Below, piece by piece: positions 31,394-41,159 of a stretch of DNA of 64,000 bases. This DNA is from Lysobacterales bacterium (GTDB lineage: Bacteria; Pseudomonadota; Gammaproteobacteria; Xanthomonadales; Xanthomonadaceae): positions 248,001 to 312,000 of the forward strand of contig JAEKKX010000006.1 in assembly GCA_019510125.1 (NCBI GenBank). The letters run 5' to 3'. The notes under the pieces were generated by a model. The model was not told where the DNA came from, made no database searches, and worked only from the letters and a program-made list of their open reading frames with translations. Positions within the stretch are counted from its first letter, which is position 1. The number at the start of each line of letters is the position of its first letter. Position numbers and translations under genes: made by a program.

Positions 31394-32658
31394 TCTCCGG
31401 TGATGCGGATGCGTTCGGCGTCGCCGAACCGGTCGGCGCCGGAGACCACGATGCGGTCCCCCGGCTTGGCGCCATCGAGGATTTCAACGGCGGCGAGGCT
31501 GCTGACGCCGGTGCGGATGCGGCGTTTCACCGCGGTGTCGCCGTCCATGACGTAGACGGCGCCGCCGCCCTGCTCCAGGAACGGGCCACGTTCGACCATC
31601 AGCACGTCGCGCCGGGTGTCGAGCACGATCCGCGCGCTGAGGCGCTGGTTCTGGCGCAGGCCCGGCGGCTGGCGGTCCTTGAAGCGCAGGCGGGCGGCGA
31701 CTTCGCCGTTCACCACTTCCGGCGATACGGCGGAGATCGACGCGGCGTAGGTGTCGCCGGTGGCGGAGATCTCCGCCGGGATGCCGATGCCGAGGTCGCG
31801 GGCGAAGCTCTCGGGCACCTTGATCTCGACCTCGAACACCGACAGGTCGACAACGCTGAGCACCGGCGCGTTGTCGGCGACGTTCGCGCGCTGCGCGATC
31901 ATCACCTGGCCGACCTGGCCGTCGAACGGCGCGCGCAGCGACAGCGCCTCCACCTGCCGGCGCAGCTCGTCGACCACGGCGCGCTGGCGGTCGGCCTGCA
32001 GCCGCTTGTTGCGGCTGTCGAGATCAGCGCCGCGGCCCTGCAGCGCGAACTCCTGCTGCGCGGCGGCGAGCGCGAGTTCCGATTTCCTGAGCGCGTCCTG
32101 GGCGCGGGCGACGTCGATCTGCGCGACCGCGCCGCCGTCGAACGCGCGTTTGTTGCGTTCCAGGTCGCGGGCCGCCGCGGTGCGGTCCACCGTGGCCTGG
32201 TCGAGCTGCTTGCGCGCGTTGGCGCGGGTGAGCGCGCCGTCGAGCGTCGCGCGGGAGGTCTCGGCCTCGAGGCCGGCGAGGGTCGCCTCCTCCTGCGCGA
32301 GCCGGCTGCGCAGCTCGGGGCTGTCGATCTCGGCGAGCACCTGGCCCTGCTTCACCGCGTCGCCGGCGACCACCTTCAGGGTGACGGTGCCGGCGGAGAT
32401 CGCGTACAGCGTGGGGCTGTTCGCCGAGATCACCCGGCCTTCGGCCGACAGGTCGCGGACCAGGTCGCCGCGGCGCACTTCGGCGATGCGCACCCGCGCG
32501 GCGTCGACCGAGCGGCTGCCGCCGCGCCAGGCCGACACGGTGGCTGCCGCCGCGATCGCGACGCCGAGCGCGACGATCACCGGCAGGCGCCAGCGTCGGC
32601 GGGCGCGGGAGGAGGGGGTGAGGACGGTGTCCTGGGCGGCGGTGTCGCGAATGGACAT
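31390..32658 (-). CDS. HlyD/MacA-type periplasmic adaptor (membrane fusion protein)
   Basis: The 422-residue protein has one N-terminal membrane anchor (LPVIVALGVAIAAAATVSAW), a barrel-sandwich/lipoyl segment with APFDGQVGQVMIAQRANVAD, a long coiled coil (about residues 120-230, heptad-rich Ala/Leu/Arg/Glu), and a C-terminal beta-barrel region. It should bridge the ABC permeases to an outer-membrane channel encoded elsewhere. First gene of the operon. The ATG at 32656-32658 is preferred over one 60 bases upstream because the sigma-54 promoter at 32691-32707 would lie inside that longer frame. Confidence 0.87.
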   Translation of the reverse strand: MSIRDTAAQDTVLTPSSRARRRWRLPVIVALGVAIAAAATVSAWRGGSRSVDAARVRIAEVRRGDLVRDLSAEGRVISANSPTLYAISAGTVTLKVVAGDAVKQGQVLAEIDSPELRSRLAQEEATLAGLEAETSRATLDGALTRANARKQLDQATVDRTAAARDLERNKRAFDGGAVAQIDVARAQDALRKSELALAAAQQEFALQGRGADLDSRNKRLQADRQRAVVDELRRQVEALSLRAPFDGQVGQVMIAQRANVADNAPVLSVVDLSVFEVEIKVPESFARDLGIGIPAEISATGDTYAASISAVSPEVVNGEVAARLRFKDRQPPGLRQNQRLSARIVLDTRRDVLMVERGPFLEQGGGAVYVMDGDTAVKRRIRTGVSSLAAVEILDGAKPGDRIVVSGADRFGDAERIRITGE

Positions 32659-32690
32659 GGCAGTGGAATGCTTGGGTTCGCGGTAATGAA

Positions 32691-32707
32691 TGCAAACCTC
32701 GTGCCAA
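32691..32707 (-). promoter_or_regulatory. Sigma-54 (-24/-12) promoter of the exporter/two-component operon
   Basis: On the minus strand this reads TTGGCACGAGGTTTGCA, matching the sigma-54 consensus TTGGCACG-N4-TTGC at every fixed position, with GG and GC in the invariant -24 and -12 sites. Transcription would begin near 32680, giving a leader of about 22 bases before the adaptor ATG. The operon encodes an NtrC-type activator, which makes a functional sigma-54 promoter here much more likely than chance. Confidence 0.8.
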
Positions 32708-32750
32708 CTACAAGGCAATGATTTTCAATGGTTTTTTGTCGGAGGTCGGC

Positions 32751-32784
32751 TGTCCGTCCGCTGTCCGGACGTGTCCGCGCGGAC
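32751..32784. promoter_or_regulatory. Three phased TGTCCG repeats, candidate activator binding sites
   Basis: TGTCCG occurs at 32751, 32762 and 32772, at 11- and 10-base steps, i.e. on one face of the helix. The last two are embedded in palindromes GTCCGGAC (32763-32770) and GTCCGCGCGGAC (32773-32784). They lie about 70-105 bases upstream of the predicted sigma-54 start, the usual place for enhancer sites of NtrC-type regulators. The sites also lie upstream of glmS on the other strand. Confidence 0.5.
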
Positions 32785-32888
32785 GCCCGCGGCGGGTTTC
32801 GTCGTTACACTAGCCGCCCTCGGAGACGCCGCCCGCCGGGTCGTCCGCCGCCCGTCCATCCGTCCAACCCTGAGAGGACTCCAGACCC

Positions 32889-34730
<1,842 letters not shown>

Positions 34731-34771
34731 CGGGCGCCCGCGCCGCCGCCCGGTTCCGCGCGGATCGGCGC

Positions 34772-34802
34772 AAAAAAAAGACCCCGGCGCGAGGCCGGGG
34801 TC
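34772..34802 (-). terminator. Intrinsic terminator of the PKD-domain gene
   Basis: On the minus strand, a nine-base-pair stem GACCCCGGC/GCCGGGGTC with a five-base loop is followed by eight T residues, a strong rho-independent terminator. It lies about 58 bases after the stop of the minus-strand secreted-protein gene and between it and the converging glmS. Confidence 0.85.
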
Positions 34803-34859
34803 CATCGGTGCCGGGGCGTCCCCGGGGAGAAACGTCCCGGGCACCGCGAGGCGCGACGC

Positions 34860-36569
34860 TTACGGCGAGATCGTCGCCTTCAGGCTGACGCCGGAGTACG
34901 CGGCGTAGGCGCGGACGCCCACGTAGTACGTGCCCGCGGTCGGCGCGTTGAAGGTGCAGGTCTCGGCGTTGCCGGTGGTGTACGGACGGCAGTTGTACGA
35001 CGTCGTGGTCGGCGCGCTGCCGATCCGCACGTACAGGTCCGCGTCGCCGGTGCCGCCGGAGATGTTGAACACGACGCTGGTCTTGCCGGCCGGGACGGCG
35101 ATCGTGTAGATCGGCGACCACGCACCGGTCGCCACCGACGGCAGCGCCACGGCGGTGCCGCTGCACAGCACGGTGCCGCCGCAGCTTCCGCTGCCGGAGA
35201 CCGTCACGGACATCGTCTTGGTGCTGCTCAGGCCGCCGGTGTCGGTGACCGTCTCGCTGACCGAGTAGGTGCCCGCGGCCGCGTAGGCGTGGCTCGGGTT
35301 GGTCGCGGTGGAGGTCCCGCCGTCGCCGAAGGTCCAGCTATGGGTGCTGATGTTGTTCTCGGCGTCGGTGGACGTGTCGGTGAAGGTCGCGGTCAGGCCG
35401 CTGGAGGTCGCGCTGAAGTTCGCCACCGGCGCGGTGTTGGTGCTGCCGCCGGTCACGATCGCGTGCGAGATCGCGCAGTTGTTGGTGTCGTTCGACCAAC
35501 TGGCCTGCTGGGTGAAGGTGCCGGTGCTGAAGGCGACGTTGGCCGCGCCGCCGGCGCTGCCCGCGGCGATCCACGCGCATTCGTCCGAATTCTCGTAGCC
35601 GCTGTTGGCGGTCCAGCCGCCGGCCGGGAACTGGTCGGACATCATTTCGTGCCACTCGTGGCCCAGCGTCATCGTGTAGCCGTCGAGCTTGCCGGCGGTG
35701 CCCGAGTTGACGAAGTTCACGCCGCAGGACGAGCCGACGTCGATGTTGTACGGCTGGTTGCTGAAGGCCAGGGGACCGTAGGTGGTCGGGGTGGAGATGC
35801 CCGGGTCGCCGACGTAGTCGTGCCAAGCGCAGTAGCCCTGGGTCGGGCTCTTGTAGTTGTCCGGGTTGGTGCCGGTCGGCGAGAGGATCACGTAGTAGGT
35901 GTAGCGGTTGGACGCCGCGGTGGTGTTGCCGAAGTGCGCGGCGGCCTTGTTGGCCTCGGCGGCGAGCTGGGCGGCGGTGGCGCCGGCGGGCGACGCGGCC
36001 GAGTTGTCGTACCACACGCCGGCCAGCACGTTCTGCTGGTACGGGATGCGCGCGATGGTGCCGGTCGACGGGCAACTGCTGGCGCCGGTGGCGACGCCGG
36101 GGCCGTCGCACCACTGGGTCAGTTCCGCCGACCACAGTTCGCCGTTGGTGCCGATGCCCTTGAACATCTTCTGCGCCGCGGGGCCGGCGCCGGCGGCGTC
36201 GTTGCTGAAGTTGAGGTAGCCGTTGGCGTCGGTGGTGGAGGTGCCCCACTGGCTGCCGTAGAAGATCAGGTAGACCTTGGACTGGCCGCTGAGCACGCCG
36301 ACGCCGCCGGTGCCGCCGCGGTAGTACAGCGTGTTGGTCGAGGTGGCCTTGGCGATGCCGGACTTGGTCGCCCACTGCTGGATCGCGATCTTGCCCTGGC
36401 GCGTGGGGATCGCGCCGTGGCGGTAGCCGTGCATGTACGCGGGGGCGTAGGGGTTGCGCTCGGGCTGCGGCGGCGCGGCCGAGGCGGCGAAGGTCGCGCA
36501 TGCGGCGGCGGCGAGCGCGGCGCAGGAGAGCGTCCGGAAACCGGGCTTGAGGGACATCGGAAGCATCAC
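34860..36569 (-). CDS. Secreted protein with PKD and PPC domains, putative peptidase-like
   Basis: The 569-residue protein has a signal peptide (cleavage likely after ATFAASA). A large N-terminal domain (about 50-380) with VYLIFYGSQWG and the conserved TLGHEWHEMMSDQFP...GYENSDECAWI region is followed by a PKD domain (about 390-465, FTDTSTDAENNISTHSWTFGDGG) and a pre-peptidase C-terminal domain (about 480-569). PPC tails are typical of type II-secreted, processed enzymes in this group of bacteria. The N-terminal domain resembles EXORDIUM-like/peptidase-like proteins, but HEWHE is not a standard HExxH zinc motif. Function therefore uncertain. The ATG four codons downstream (MSLKPGF) is an equally good start. 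Confidence 0.7.
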   Translation of the reverse strand: MMLPMSLKPGFRTLSCAALAAAACATFAASAAPPQPERNPYAPAYMHGYRHGAIPTRQGKIAIQQWATKSGIAKATSTNTLYYRGGTGGVGVLSGQSKVYLIFYGSQWGTSTTDANGYLNFSNDAAGAGPAAQKMFKGIGTNGELWSAELTQWCDGPGVATGASSCPSTGTIARIPYQQNVLAGVWYDNSAASPAGATAAQLAAEANKAAAHFGNTTAASNRYTYYVILSPTGTNPDNYKSPTQGYCAWHDYVGDPGISTPTTYGPLAFSNQPYNIDVGSSCGVNFVNSGTAGKLDGYTMTLGHEWHEMMSDQFPAGGWTANSGYENSDECAWIAAGSAGGAANVAFSTGTFTQQASWSNDTNNCAISHAIVTGGSTNTAPVANFSATSSGLTATFTDTSTDAENNISTHSWTFGDGGTSTATNPSHAYAAAGTYSVSETVTDTGGLSSTKTMSVTVSGSGSCGGTVLCSGTAVALPSVATGAWSPIYTIAVPAGKTSVVFNISGGTGDADLYVRIGSAPTTTSYNCRPYTTGNAETCTFNAPTAGTYYVGVRAYAAYSGVSLKATISP

Positions 36570-37174
36570 GGGTCAGAATCCTTTGGAAGGGTGGTGGTGC
36601 GCGCCGGTCGCGGGGGGACGGCGCGAGCGATGCAGGGCCTGGCGCGGGGCCAATCGAGTCCGTTCCCGCTTCGCCGGTGGCGCTGCGGGTGGGGTCGGGG
36701 AAGGCTTTGCGCTGCGTCTCCCGTTCCGTGGGGAGAGCGCGGATCGAAGCTAGCAACGGCGCTGCGCGCGCTCAATCCCGGCGCCGTGGCCGCTTGGGCG
36801 CTCCGTTGCGAGCAATTTTCATCCGGTGAGGATTCGTCGACTTCCCGGGGTCGTGCGGCGTCGGGAAGTGCAGGAATCCGCGACCGTGCCCGGGGGGATG
36901 CGCATCATTACGGTTTGGTAATGGCCGGCTTAATGTTGCGAAAAGAAATCGCGCTTTTTCTGGAAATCCCCGGGGAAAACCGTTTTCCCGCGGGCTTCGG
37001 GCGGGCGTTCTCCGGCCGAAGCCGCATTGCGCCGCAGCAGCGCGCCGCCGGGCGTGCCGGGCGTGCGGGCGAACGCGCGAACGCGCAGCGGCGTGGCGGC
37101 ATGCCGTGCGCCGGCCGCGTTCGGCGCGCGACCGGATCGGGTATGGTGGCGGCGCTCTCCGTTGCCGTCGATCC
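36570..37174. other. 605-base intergenic region without a supported gene
   Basis: The region separates the divergent secreted-protein and dinB genes. Reading frames here have arginine/proline-rich translations unlike the neighbours, so none is called. Around 36900-36990 the sequence is locally AT-richer (CATTACGGTTTGGTAATG, GAAAAGAAATCGCGCTTTTT) and is the likeliest place for promoters. No clear -35/-10 pair, LexA-like box or repeat family was identified. Confidence 0.5.
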
Positions 37175-38245
37175 ATGCGCAAGATCCTCCACATCGACAT
37201 GGACGCGTTCTACGCGTCGGTGGAACAGCGCGACGATCCGACGCTGCGCGGCCGTCCGGTGGTGGTCGCCTGGCGCGGCGAGCGCTCGGTGGTCTGCGCC
37301 GCGTCCTACGAGGCGCGCAGGTTCGGCGTGCGCTCGGCGATGCCGGCGGTGCGCGCCGAGCGCCTGTGTCCGGAGGCGGTGTTCGTGCCGCCGGATTTCG
37401 CGCGCTACAAGGCCGTGTCGCGCCAGGTGCGCGCGATCTTCGCCCGCCACACCGACCTGATCGAGCCGCTGTCGCTGGACGAGGCCTACCTCGACGTCAC
37501 CGCGCCGGCCAGCGGCCTCGCCACCGCGACCGAGGTCGCGCAGGCGATCCGAGCGCAGATCCGCGAGGAGACGCAGCTCACCGCATCGGCCGGCGTGGCG
37601 CCGAACAAGTTCCTCGCCAAGATCGCCTCCGACTGGAAGAAGCCCGACGGGCTGTTCGTGATCCGCCCGCACCAGGTCTTCGATTTCCTCACGCCGCTGC
37701 CGGTGGGATGCATCCCGGGCGTGGGCAAGGTCGCGCAGCGCCGGCTGGAGGCGCTCGGCGTGAACACCGTCGGCGACCTGCGCGGCATCGATATCGCGAC
37801 GCTGCAGGACGCGTTCGGCAGTTTCGGCCTGCGCCTGCACGAACGCGCGCAGGGCATCGACGAGCGTCCGGTCGAGCCCGACCAGCCGGTGCAGTCGATC
37901 TCCTCCGAGGACACCTTCGCCCGCGACGTGCCGCTGGCCGAGATCGAACCGATGATCCGCACGCTCGCCGAAAAGACCTGGGCCGCGTCGCGCAAGACCG
38001 AGCGGGTCGGGCGCACCGTGGTGCTGAAGCTGAAGACCGCGCAGTTCCGCATCCTCACCCGCAGCCATACGCCGGAGACGCCGCCGGATTCGCTGGCGCG
38101 GTTCACCGAACTGGCGCTGTCGCTGCGCGACCGGGTCGATCTGCCGCCGCGCACGCTGTATCGCCTGGTCGGCGTGGGGCTGGGCAATTTCCGCGATCGC
38201 GAGGCGCTGGCGCCGCCGCAGCCGGCGCTGTTCCCGGCGGAGTGA
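37175..38245 (+). CDS. dinB: DNA polymerase IV (DinB)
   Basis: The 356-residue Y-family polymerase has the catalytic motif HIDMDAFYASVE with the first metal-binding Asp, and SLDEAYLDVT with the second Asp-Glu pair. It also has ASAGVAPNKFLAKIASDWKKP and a helix-hairpin-helix PVGCIPGVGKVAQRRLEALG. The C-terminus LFPAE differs from the classical beta-clamp-binding pentapeptide but has the same hydrophobic character (ALFPAE). It performs error-prone translesion synthesis. The ATG at 37175 is preferred as it begins MRKILHIDMD, the normal start. Confidence 0.95.
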   Translation: MRKILHIDMDAFYASVEQRDDPTLRGRPVVVAWRGERSVVCAASYEARRFGVRSAMPAVRAERLCPEAVFVPPDFARYKAVSRQVRAIFARHTDLIEPLSLDEAYLDVTAPASGLATATEVAQAIRAQIREETQLTASAGVAPNKFLAKIASDWKKPDGLFVIRPHQVFDFLTPLPVGCIPGVGKVAQRRLEALGVNTVGDLRGIDIATLQDAFGSFGLRLHERAQGIDERPVEPDQPVQSISSEDTFARDVPLAEIEPMIRTLAEKTWAASRKTERVGRTVVLKLKTAQFRILTRSHTPETPPDSLARFTELALSLRDRVDLPPRTLYRLVGVGLGNFRDREALAPPQPALFPAE

Positions 38246-38269
38246 GTCTGGGGAGCCGTCCGCCGCTTC

Positions 38270-38630
38270 GGTAGAGCGGGCTTCAGCCCGCTGCCACGCT
38301 TCCGGCGAACGGCAGCGGCCTGAAGGCCGCTCTACCGGGGCATCGGCACCGCTTCATCGACATCGGGTCATCGACACCAGGCCATCGACACCAGGCCATC
38401 GACTGATCGCGGCGTTGGTTTTCGTAGAGCGGGCTTCAGCCCGCTGCTAGGCTTCCGGCAAGCGGCAGCGGCCTGAAGGCCGCTCTGCCGGGGCGCCGGC
38501 ACCCCTTCATCGACATCGGGTTATCGACACCAGTCCATCGGCTGATCGCGGCGTTGATTTTCGTAGAGCGGGCTTCAGCCCGCTGCCACGCTTCCGGCAA
38601 ACGGCAGCGGCCTGAAGGCCGCTCTACCGA
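38270..38630. repeat. Three-copy array of GTAG inverted-pair repeats
   Basis: Three near-identical elements of about 68 bases start at GTAG positions 38271, 38424 and 38563. Each has a GTAGAGCGGGCTTCAGCCCG arm, a short spacer (CCACGCTTCCGGC-type) and the inverted GGCCTGAAGGCCGCTCTACC arm. The intervening spacers are also related (CATCGACATCGG, ATCGACACCAG, CTGATCGCGGCGTTG), so the whole 139-154-base unit has been tandemly duplicated. In the first spacer CCATCGACACCAGG repeats. The array fills the 431-base convergent gap between dinB and the subtilase gene. No coding signal is seen. Confidence 0.85.
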
Positions 38631-38676
38631 GGCGTCGGCAGCGGGTCATCGACACCGTGCGACCAGCACCGCGCGG

Positions 38677-40335
38677 TCAGTCCGCCGGCGGCTTCCACGC
38701 CTTCGCCAGCGCCACCGCCTTCGCGGCGTCGATGCGGCCGTGGCCGAATTTGTTGGAATGCCCGTTGGCCTTGTACGCCGAGGCCGGGCCGATCTTCTTC
38801 GCGCTGGCGATCAGGATCGCGCGCACGTCGTCGGGCGTCATTTCCGGCTTCAGCGACAGGATCAGCGCGCACAGGCCGGCGACCAGCGGCGTCGCCGAGG
38901 ACGTGCCGCCGAAGTCGTTGGTGAACAGCCCGTCCGCACCGCCGGCAGCGACCTTGCCGGTGTTGAAGCCGCGCCCCGGGGTGGACACGTCGGTGGTGAA
39001 GATGCCGCGCGCGCCGCCGTTGGAGGGCGCGACCACGCACAGTTGCGGGCCGCTGTTGGAGTACCAGGCGAGATCGTCGCCGTCGGTGGAGGCGCCGATC
39101 GCCATCGCGTTGGCGTCGGAGGCCGGATAGTCGACCTGCTTGCGCTCCTCGTTGCCGGAGGCGCAGACCACCACCGCGCCGCGGCCCTTGCGCCCGATCG
39201 CGCGCGCGTCGCGCAGCGCGAATTCGATGTCGGGGCTCTTGGCGCCGCCCCACGAGCACGAGATCACGTCGGCGAACTGCGCCGCATAGCGGATCGCGTC
39301 GGCGACGCGGCTGTCGCTGGCGAGATCGTCGGCGTGGAAGACCTTGACCGGCAGCAGCCTGCAGTTCGGCGCCAGCCCGTAGGCCTTCGGGCCGCGGCCC
39401 ACGGCCACGCCGGCGCAGCAGGTGCCGTGGATGTCGTTGCCGGCCATCTCCTCGAACGGCGTCCGGAAGCGCTTGGGTCGCGGATTGAAGTGGTCGGGGT
39501 CGTCGTCGGCGAGATAGAAGTCGCGGCCGCAGAGGTCGCGCGCTTCGTCGGGATCGGGGTGGCGCAGCACGTTCGTGCGCAGCTCCGGATGCTCGATGTC
39601 GATGCCGTCGTCGAGCACCGCCACCACCACCCCGCGCTTGCCGCGGCCGTGCTTCCACGCCTGCGTCGCGCCGATCAGCTTCAGGTGCCACTGCTTCGTC
39701 GAGGGCGTGCCGCTCGCGGCCGGCAGGCTGCGCCGGTACTGCGAGATGAAGTCCGGGGTGGCGAAGGCGACTTCGTCCAGGGTCGCCAACTGCGCGGCCA
39801 GGCGGACCAGCGCCTCGCCGGGATGCAGCTTCGCGTCGTCGCTGAGCGTGACCTGGCCGGGCGCGAGCGGGTTTTCGGCGAGCAGGCGCAGGCCGCTGTC
39901 GCGGATGATCGCGTTGCGCAGCTTCTGCGGCGTCCCCGCCCTGAAGCGCAGCACGATCTGCTTGTAGAGGATGCGCATCAGCCGGGTGTCGGCGTCGAGG
40001 TACGCGCTGATGGTCTTGCGTTCGAGCACGTTGCCCAGCGCGCGGGTGGAGGCCTTAGAGCGCGAGGCCACCACCGGCGCCGCGGCCGGCGTCGGTGCCC
40101 GGCTCGGCAGCTCGAAGAAGGCCTGCGCGGCGCGCATCACCCGGGCGGTGGCCATCTCCGCGACCGGGGTGCCCGACAACCGGGCCACGGTGGTGCCGGC
40201 GACGGCTTCCAACTGCAGCGGCAGCGGCTGCAGGCCGACCCAACTGCCGTCGGCCATGCGCATGCCGAGGGCCTCCGGGACGGGCACGGCGATGCCCGGG
40301 AGGGGGTTCGGGGGAGCGATCGGCGATGCGGGCAT
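38677..40335 (-). CDS. S8 (subtilisin-like) serine peptidase without signal peptide
   Basis: The 552-residue protein has a propeptide-like region (about 120-200, KQIVLRFRAGTPQKLRN through DEVAFATPDF) and a subtilase domain with Asp242 (VAVLDDGIDIEHPEL), His303 (NDIHGTCCAG), oxyanion Asn395 (CASGNEE) and Ser479 (FGGTSSATPLVAGL): all catalytic residues are present. The N-terminus (MPASPIAPPNPLPGIAVPVP) has no hydrophobic leader or transmembrane segment, unusual for this family, so it may act in the cytoplasm or leave by a leaderless route. It follows a gene for a propeptide-like protein by 75 bases and is probably co-transcribed with it. Confidence 0.85.
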   Translation of the reverse strand: MPASPIAPPNPLPGIAVPVPEALGMRMADGSWVGLQPLPLQLEAVAGTTVARLSGTPVAEMATARVMRAAQAFFELPSRAPTPAAAPVVASRSKASTRALGNVLERKTISAYLDADTRLMRILYKQIVLRFRAGTPQKLRNAIIRDSGLRLLAENPLAPGQVTLSDDAKLHPGEALVRLAAQLATLDEVAFATPDFISQYRRSLPAASGTPSTKQWHLKLIGATQAWKHGRGKRGVVVAVLDDGIDIEHPELRTNVLRHPDPDEARDLCGRDFYLADDDPDHFNPRPKRFRTPFEEMAGNDIHGTCCAGVAVGRGPKAYGLAPNCRLLPVKVFHADDLASDSRVADAIRYAAQFADVISCSWGGAKSPDIEFALRDARAIGRKGRGAVVVCASGNEERKQVDYPASDANAMAIGASTDGDDLAWYSNSGPQLCVVAPSNGGARGIFTTDVSTPGRGFNTGKVAAGGADGLFTNDFGGTSSATPLVAGLCALILSLKPEMTPDDVRAILIASAKKIGPASAYKANGHSNKFGHGRIDAAKAVALAKAWKPPAD

Positions 40336-40410
40336 GCGGGCGTCCTCACGTCCTGTGGCGGGAAGGCCGGTCGGCAGGCCGGCGCAGGGGCCGGATCGAA
40401 ACCCGGCGGG

Positions 40411-40935
40411 TCACGTCCGGGTGAACGCGCTTTCGGCATCGAACCAGACGGCCTCGACCTTGTCGTCGCGTTCGATCCGGCCGCTCACGTCGGGCAGGAA
40501 CACCTCGCTGCCGCCGGCCGGGCGGAACAGCGCCTGTTGCCGCGTGAAGCGGGTGCGGCCGACCAGTTCCAGACCATAGTGCATGCCGATCTCATGCAAC
40601 GCTTCCTCACTGGCATCGTTGCCGAATCTCAGCGAGAGCAGACCGGTGGGATAGCGCGCGCGACCGGCGTCGTCGACGATCGCCGGCAGCACCACGTAGG
40701 CGTCGCCGAGCAGGCGATGCAGGCTGTTCCAGCCGGCGCGGGCGGTCTTCGGCGCGCGCTTGAGCTTCACCAGCCAGCCCGGGGTCGGGCCGGACAGCGC
40801 TTCGACCCGGGCGCTGGCGCCCAGGCGCGACTGCAGGTCCTGGTCGACCGGGGCCTTCGCCTGCTTCTGCGCGGAGGCAGCCGCGGGCCTGACCACGAAG
40901 AGGCCGGGGCTGAGCTGTTCGGGCGTGGACGGCAT
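40411..40935 (-). CDS. Propeptide-like partner protein of the adjacent subtilase
   Basis: I know no named family for this 174-residue protein. Its C-terminal half (about 95-172: TGLLSLRFGNDASEEALHEI, LELVGRTRFTRQQALFRP, DDKVEAVWFDAESAF) has the pattern of a subtilase propeptide, a strand-helix-strand-helix-strand unit ending in an acidic 'V-E-x-x-x-x-D' strand. The same layout appears inside the neighbouring peptidase. The first half (with PTPGWLVKLKRAPK) is less clear. No signal peptide or membrane segment. It may inhibit, fold or target the peptidase encoded 75 bases downstream; this is inference. Confidence 0.65.
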   Translation of the reverse strand: MPSTPEQLSPGLFVVRPAAASAQKQAKAPVDQDLQSRLGASARVEALSGPTPGWLVKLKRAPKTARAGWNSLHRLLGDAYVVLPAIVDDAGRARYPTGLLSLRFGNDASEEALHEIGMHYGLELVGRTRFTRQQALFRPAGGSEVFLPDVSGRIERDDKVEAVWFDAESAFTRT

Positions 40936-41108
40936 GGCGGGCGCCGGGAAGAGATGTCGCGGAGGAAATCAGCGGTCGGGAGGGTCGCGTCGATGGCGAT
41001 CACAGGAATGCAGCGGGCGACGCGGCGCCCGCTGCATTGTGGTACCACGCCGCCGCCGTCCGGCGCAACCGCGCGCCGGACGGGCCGTTTCGACGAGCCG
41101 GCTTCAGG

Positions 41109-41150
41109 GGGCCGACATCAGAGGGCCGACATCAGCGGGCCGACTTCAGC
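41109..41150. repeat. Three tandem 14-base repeats
   Basis: GGGCCGACATCAGA, GGGCCGACATCAGC and GGGCCGACTTCAGC follow one another without gaps, ten bases beyond the btuB stop (minus strand). A fourth, degenerate copy may flank on the left. They lie in the 224-base gap before the propeptide-like gene, which shows no other feature. No function is suggested. Confidence 0.7.
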
Positions 41151-41159
41151 AGGTCCGGC

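Noticed and set aside
34860-36569. Metallopeptidase call based on the HEWHE sequence
   Set aside because: The spacing is not HExxH, so a zinc site cannot be claimed from the sequence alone.
36772-37200. A minus-strand frame of 142 codons in the gap before dinB
   Set aside because: Its translation is Arg/Pro/His-rich, and it overlaps the dinB start on the other strand; no ribosome site was seen.
38270-38630. Possible CRISPR array from regular repeats
   Set aside because: The units are palindromic with a GTAG end, the spacers are related rather than unique, the period is 139-154 bases, and no cas gene is nearby.
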